This document shows, one piece after another, positions 51,713 through 53,346 of a DNA stretch of 53,346 bases (its first letter is position 1; every line of letters begins with the position of its first letter). Made by a program: the position numbers and the translations under genes. The DNA is taken from the NCBI GenBank assembly GCA_944384155.1, contig CALWSG010000010.1, positions 1-53,346 on the forward strand. Reading direction: 5' to 3'. The notes below the pieces were generated by a model. That model did not search any database and had not been told where the DNA came from. It worked only from the letters and a program-made list of their open reading frames with translations. This DNA is from an uncultured Lachnospiraceae bacterium. Lineage in GTDB: Bacteria > Bacillota > Clostridia > Lachnospirales > Lachnospiraceae.

Positions 51713-53086
51713 ATGAATAAGATAAAGGAAAAGATATTACAGATAAAAGACAGAATATGTGATAAAGTAAAGAATATGAAAGAGAAACCAAAAGCACAGC
51801 CCGATATTGAGGATAAGCTGAATGGTGTTGAAATAATAGATGATGACAGTGTAATAACTATACCGCAAAAAAAGAAAATGAAACGATGGAAGAAAGGACT
51901 TATTATTTGCGGAAGTGTTGTGGCAGGTATTATTGTTATACTGGTGTCAGTCTTTATGTTTTTAAGAATTAGTGGAAAAAGCAGCTTATACGGCAGAGCC
52001 ACATCAGAAAGACCTAATCTTAACAGGGAAAATCAGGCTGAAGAAAATATTATAGGGTCATTGGATATAGACCCTGAAAATATGGATAATATTATAGTTA
52101 TAGGTGATGATGATACAGAGGAAACAGGCGGCAATACATCCGGTGAAAGCCATGGAACTAAGGAAAATCAAGGCGGCAGCAGCAAAGAGGACAGTAATAA
52201 GTTAAGCTTTGAGGGAGCAGGTGAAGAGTCAGGATATGATGTTATATATAACGGAGAGAAATATGTGTATAACGAAGATATGATAACACTGCTGTTTTTG
52301 GGGATAGATACTAAGGAGGCTGTTAAGCCTGCAGAGGATGGAGTAAGCGGAGGACAGTCAGATGCGTTGTTTTTGCTTATACTTAATCCTCATACAAATA
52401 TAATGGATATAATAGCAATTCATAGAAATTCCATAGCTTTGGTTGATATATACGATAAAAATGGCAATTATACCGGAACAGGATATACACAGATATGTCT
52501 TCAGCATGCATACGGAGGGGGAATGGAGAAAAGCAACGAAATGACCAAAAATTCCGTATCAAGAATGTTGTATGATTTGCCTATACATTCAGTTACCTCT
52601 ATTAATATGGGAGCTGTTCCTGAATTAAACGATTCTGTTGGAGGGATTACCTTAAATTCTCTTGAAACCTTTGAGGCTGATGGATATTCCTTTATTGAAG
52701 GGCAGCAGGTTAAGCTTAAGGGAGATAATGCATATACATATGTACATTACAGAAATATGTATGTATCAGATTCGGCAGGCATGAGATTAAACAGGCAGAA
52801 GCAGTATATTACAAGCTTTATGAATACTGCGTTGGCACAGGTAAAAAATGATATAGGAAAGGTAGTAGATGTATACAATATTATAAGCAAATATGTGGTA
52901 ACAGATTTAAGTATAGATGAAATGACATATTTGGCATCGGAGCTGATTAGCTACAAATTCGGTGGAATATACAGCATAGAAGGAGAACTTGATAAAAATC
53001 CGAAATGGAAATATGAGAGATATAATCTTAATCAGGATGCATTATATGAAATGCTTATTGATAAATTTTACGAAAAGGTTGAATAA
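51713..53086 (+). CDS. LytR-CpsA-Psr (LCP) family protein
   Basis: A 457-residue protein with a 60-residue basic cytoplasmic start, one membrane helix (about 62-84), an acidic Gly/Ser-rich linker (about 105-175) and an extracellular LCP domain: MITLLFLGIDTKEA, GGQSDALFLLILNP and DIIAIHRNSIALVDIYD. LCP enzymes attach teichoic acids or other glycopolymers to peptidoglycan. The usual R-D-T of the catalytic block is R238-N-S here, so one normally acidic residue is Asn; activity may differ. A GAAGGTAA ribosome site precedes the ATG. A strong terminator follows. Confidence 0.88.
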   Translation: MNKIKEKILQIKDRICDKVKNMKEKPKAQPDIEDKLNGVEIIDDDSVITIPQKKKMKRWKKGLIICGSVVAGIIVILVSVFMFLRISGKSSLYGRATSERPNLNRENQAEENIIGSLDIDPENMDNIIVIGDDDTEETGGNTSGESHGTKENQGGSSKEDSNKLSFEGAGEESGYDVIYNGEKYVYNEDMITLLFLGIDTKEAVKPAEDGVSGGQSDALFLLILNPHTNIMDIIAIHRNSIALVDIYDKNGNYTGTGYTQICLQHAYGGGMEKSNEMTKNSVSRMLYDLPIHSVTSINMGAVPELNDSVGGITLNSLETFEADGYSFIEGQQVKLKGDNAYTYVHYRNMYVSDSAGMRLNRQKQYITSFMNTALAQVKNDIGKVVDVYNIISKYVVTDLSIDEMTYLASELISYKFGGIYSIEGELDKNPKWKYERYNLNQDALYEMLIDKFYEKVE

Positions 53087-53099
53087 AATGAAGAAAAAT

Positions 53100-53142
53100 G
53101 TCGATGAATTTGAATTGTGGGTTCAAATTCATCGGCTTTTTT
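53100..53142 (+). terminator. Strong terminator after the LCP gene
   Basis: A 15-bp stem with one wobble (53100-53114 with 53122-53136; CGATGAATTTGAA against TTCAAATTCATCG inside it), loop TTGTGGG, then six T. Confidence 0.92.
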
Positions 53143-53203
53143 GTGCATCTCTTATAAAAAGAAGAGCTTTTGTTAGTGAATAGTATTAAAAAACAAAAAA
53201 CAC

Positions 53204-53233
53204 TTGCAATTTGCCGGACAAGAGTAGTATAAT
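53204..53233 (+). promoter_or_regulatory. Sigma-A promoter of the exported-protein gene
   Basis: TTGCAA, an 18-base spacer and perfect TATAAT (53228-53233), about 50 bases before the ATG at 53284. Confidence 0.7.
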
Positions 53234-53283
53234 AACCTTGTCAAAAAAATGTAAAAATTATTATATAAGGGAGGCTAAAAACT

Positions 53284-53346
53284 ATGAAGAAAAAGTTTTT
53301 AACTTTAGCACTGACAGCTTCAATGGTGCTTGGAAGTGCATTTAGT
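53284..53346 (+). CDS. Start of an exported protein (3' end outside window)
   Basis: GGGAGG lies ten bases before ATG 53284. The 21 visible codons, MKKKFLTLALTASMVLGSAF and S, form a typical signal peptide: basic start and hydrophobic core. Many Lachnospiraceae solute-binding proteins and cell-wall proteins begin this way, but the mature part is not in the window, so no function can be given. Confidence 0.8.
   Translation, partial: MKKKFLTLALTASMVLGSAFS

Overview
The window looks like chromosomal DNA of a low-GC, Gram-positive, anaerobic Clostridia, most likely a plant-polysaccharide-degrading member of the Lachnospiraceae. Support comes from AT-rich DNA with strong AGGAGG-type ribosome sites, intrinsic terminators, a leucine T-box leader, AGA/AGG-dominated arginine codons in most genes, and genes typical of gut fibre degraders (GH120, permuted GH3, GH31, GH43, PL11, MATE and ABC-F proteins). 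I see no insertion sequence, prophage, CRISPR array, tRNA or rRNA.

Layout. 1-3.3 kb: biotin uptake and late biotin synthesis (bioY partial, bioB, bioD, bioA), without bioF. 3.3-5.0 kb: a duplicated-domain hypothetical, a DUF3783 protein and a nitroreductase. 5-11.6 kb: xylan and glucan utilisation, with a GH120 beta-xylosidase and a permuted GH3, each divergent from an AraC regulator. 11.6-16.6 kb: a MATE exporter behind a riboswitch-like leader (guanidine-IV type suspected), a methyltransferase, a chimeric pseudogene, and an Lsa-like ABC-F protein behind a short leader ORF and terminator. 16.7-20.2 kb: endonuclease III, a secreted lyase with a ricin-type lectin domain, and a non-canonical flagellin. 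20.4-24.4 kb: a second MATE gene followed by a TetM-like ribosomal GTPase fused to a Rae1/YacP-type NYN nuclease domain. 24.4-27.2 kb: an EAL protein, a CheY-like receiver and a CheC-type phosphatase. 27.3-31 kb: a heterodimeric ABC exporter. 31-39.2 kb: a PL11 rhamnogalacturonan lyase, an amino-acid ABC transporter with receptor and permease fused, YitT, a tRNA dihydrouridine synthase and a GH31 alpha-xylosidase. 39.2-46.7 kb: phosphoesterase, DUF4474, YoaK, LysM-GH18, HAD, MocR-type regulator, GH43 and a small membrane protein. 46.7-50.6 kb: a leucine T-box, a 2-isopropylmalate synthase carrying a C-terminal AraC-type DNA-binding domain, an acyl-ACP thioesterase and an SDR reductase. 50.6-53.3 kb: a DnaA-box cluster, the hibernation factor HPF with a structured leader, an LCP-family protein, and the start of an exported protein.

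The genes suggest an organism that takes apart xylan, xyloglucan and pectin, imports amino acids, salvages or finishes biotin, and carries several layers of defence against translation inhibitors and toxic small molecules. The two observations most worth pursuing are the ribosomal GTPase-nuclease fusion (21793-24384) and the LeuA-AraC fusion (47134-49128), which combines enzyme, leucine-sensing domain and DNA-binding domain behind a T-box. All family assignments are from reading motifs; no database search was possible.
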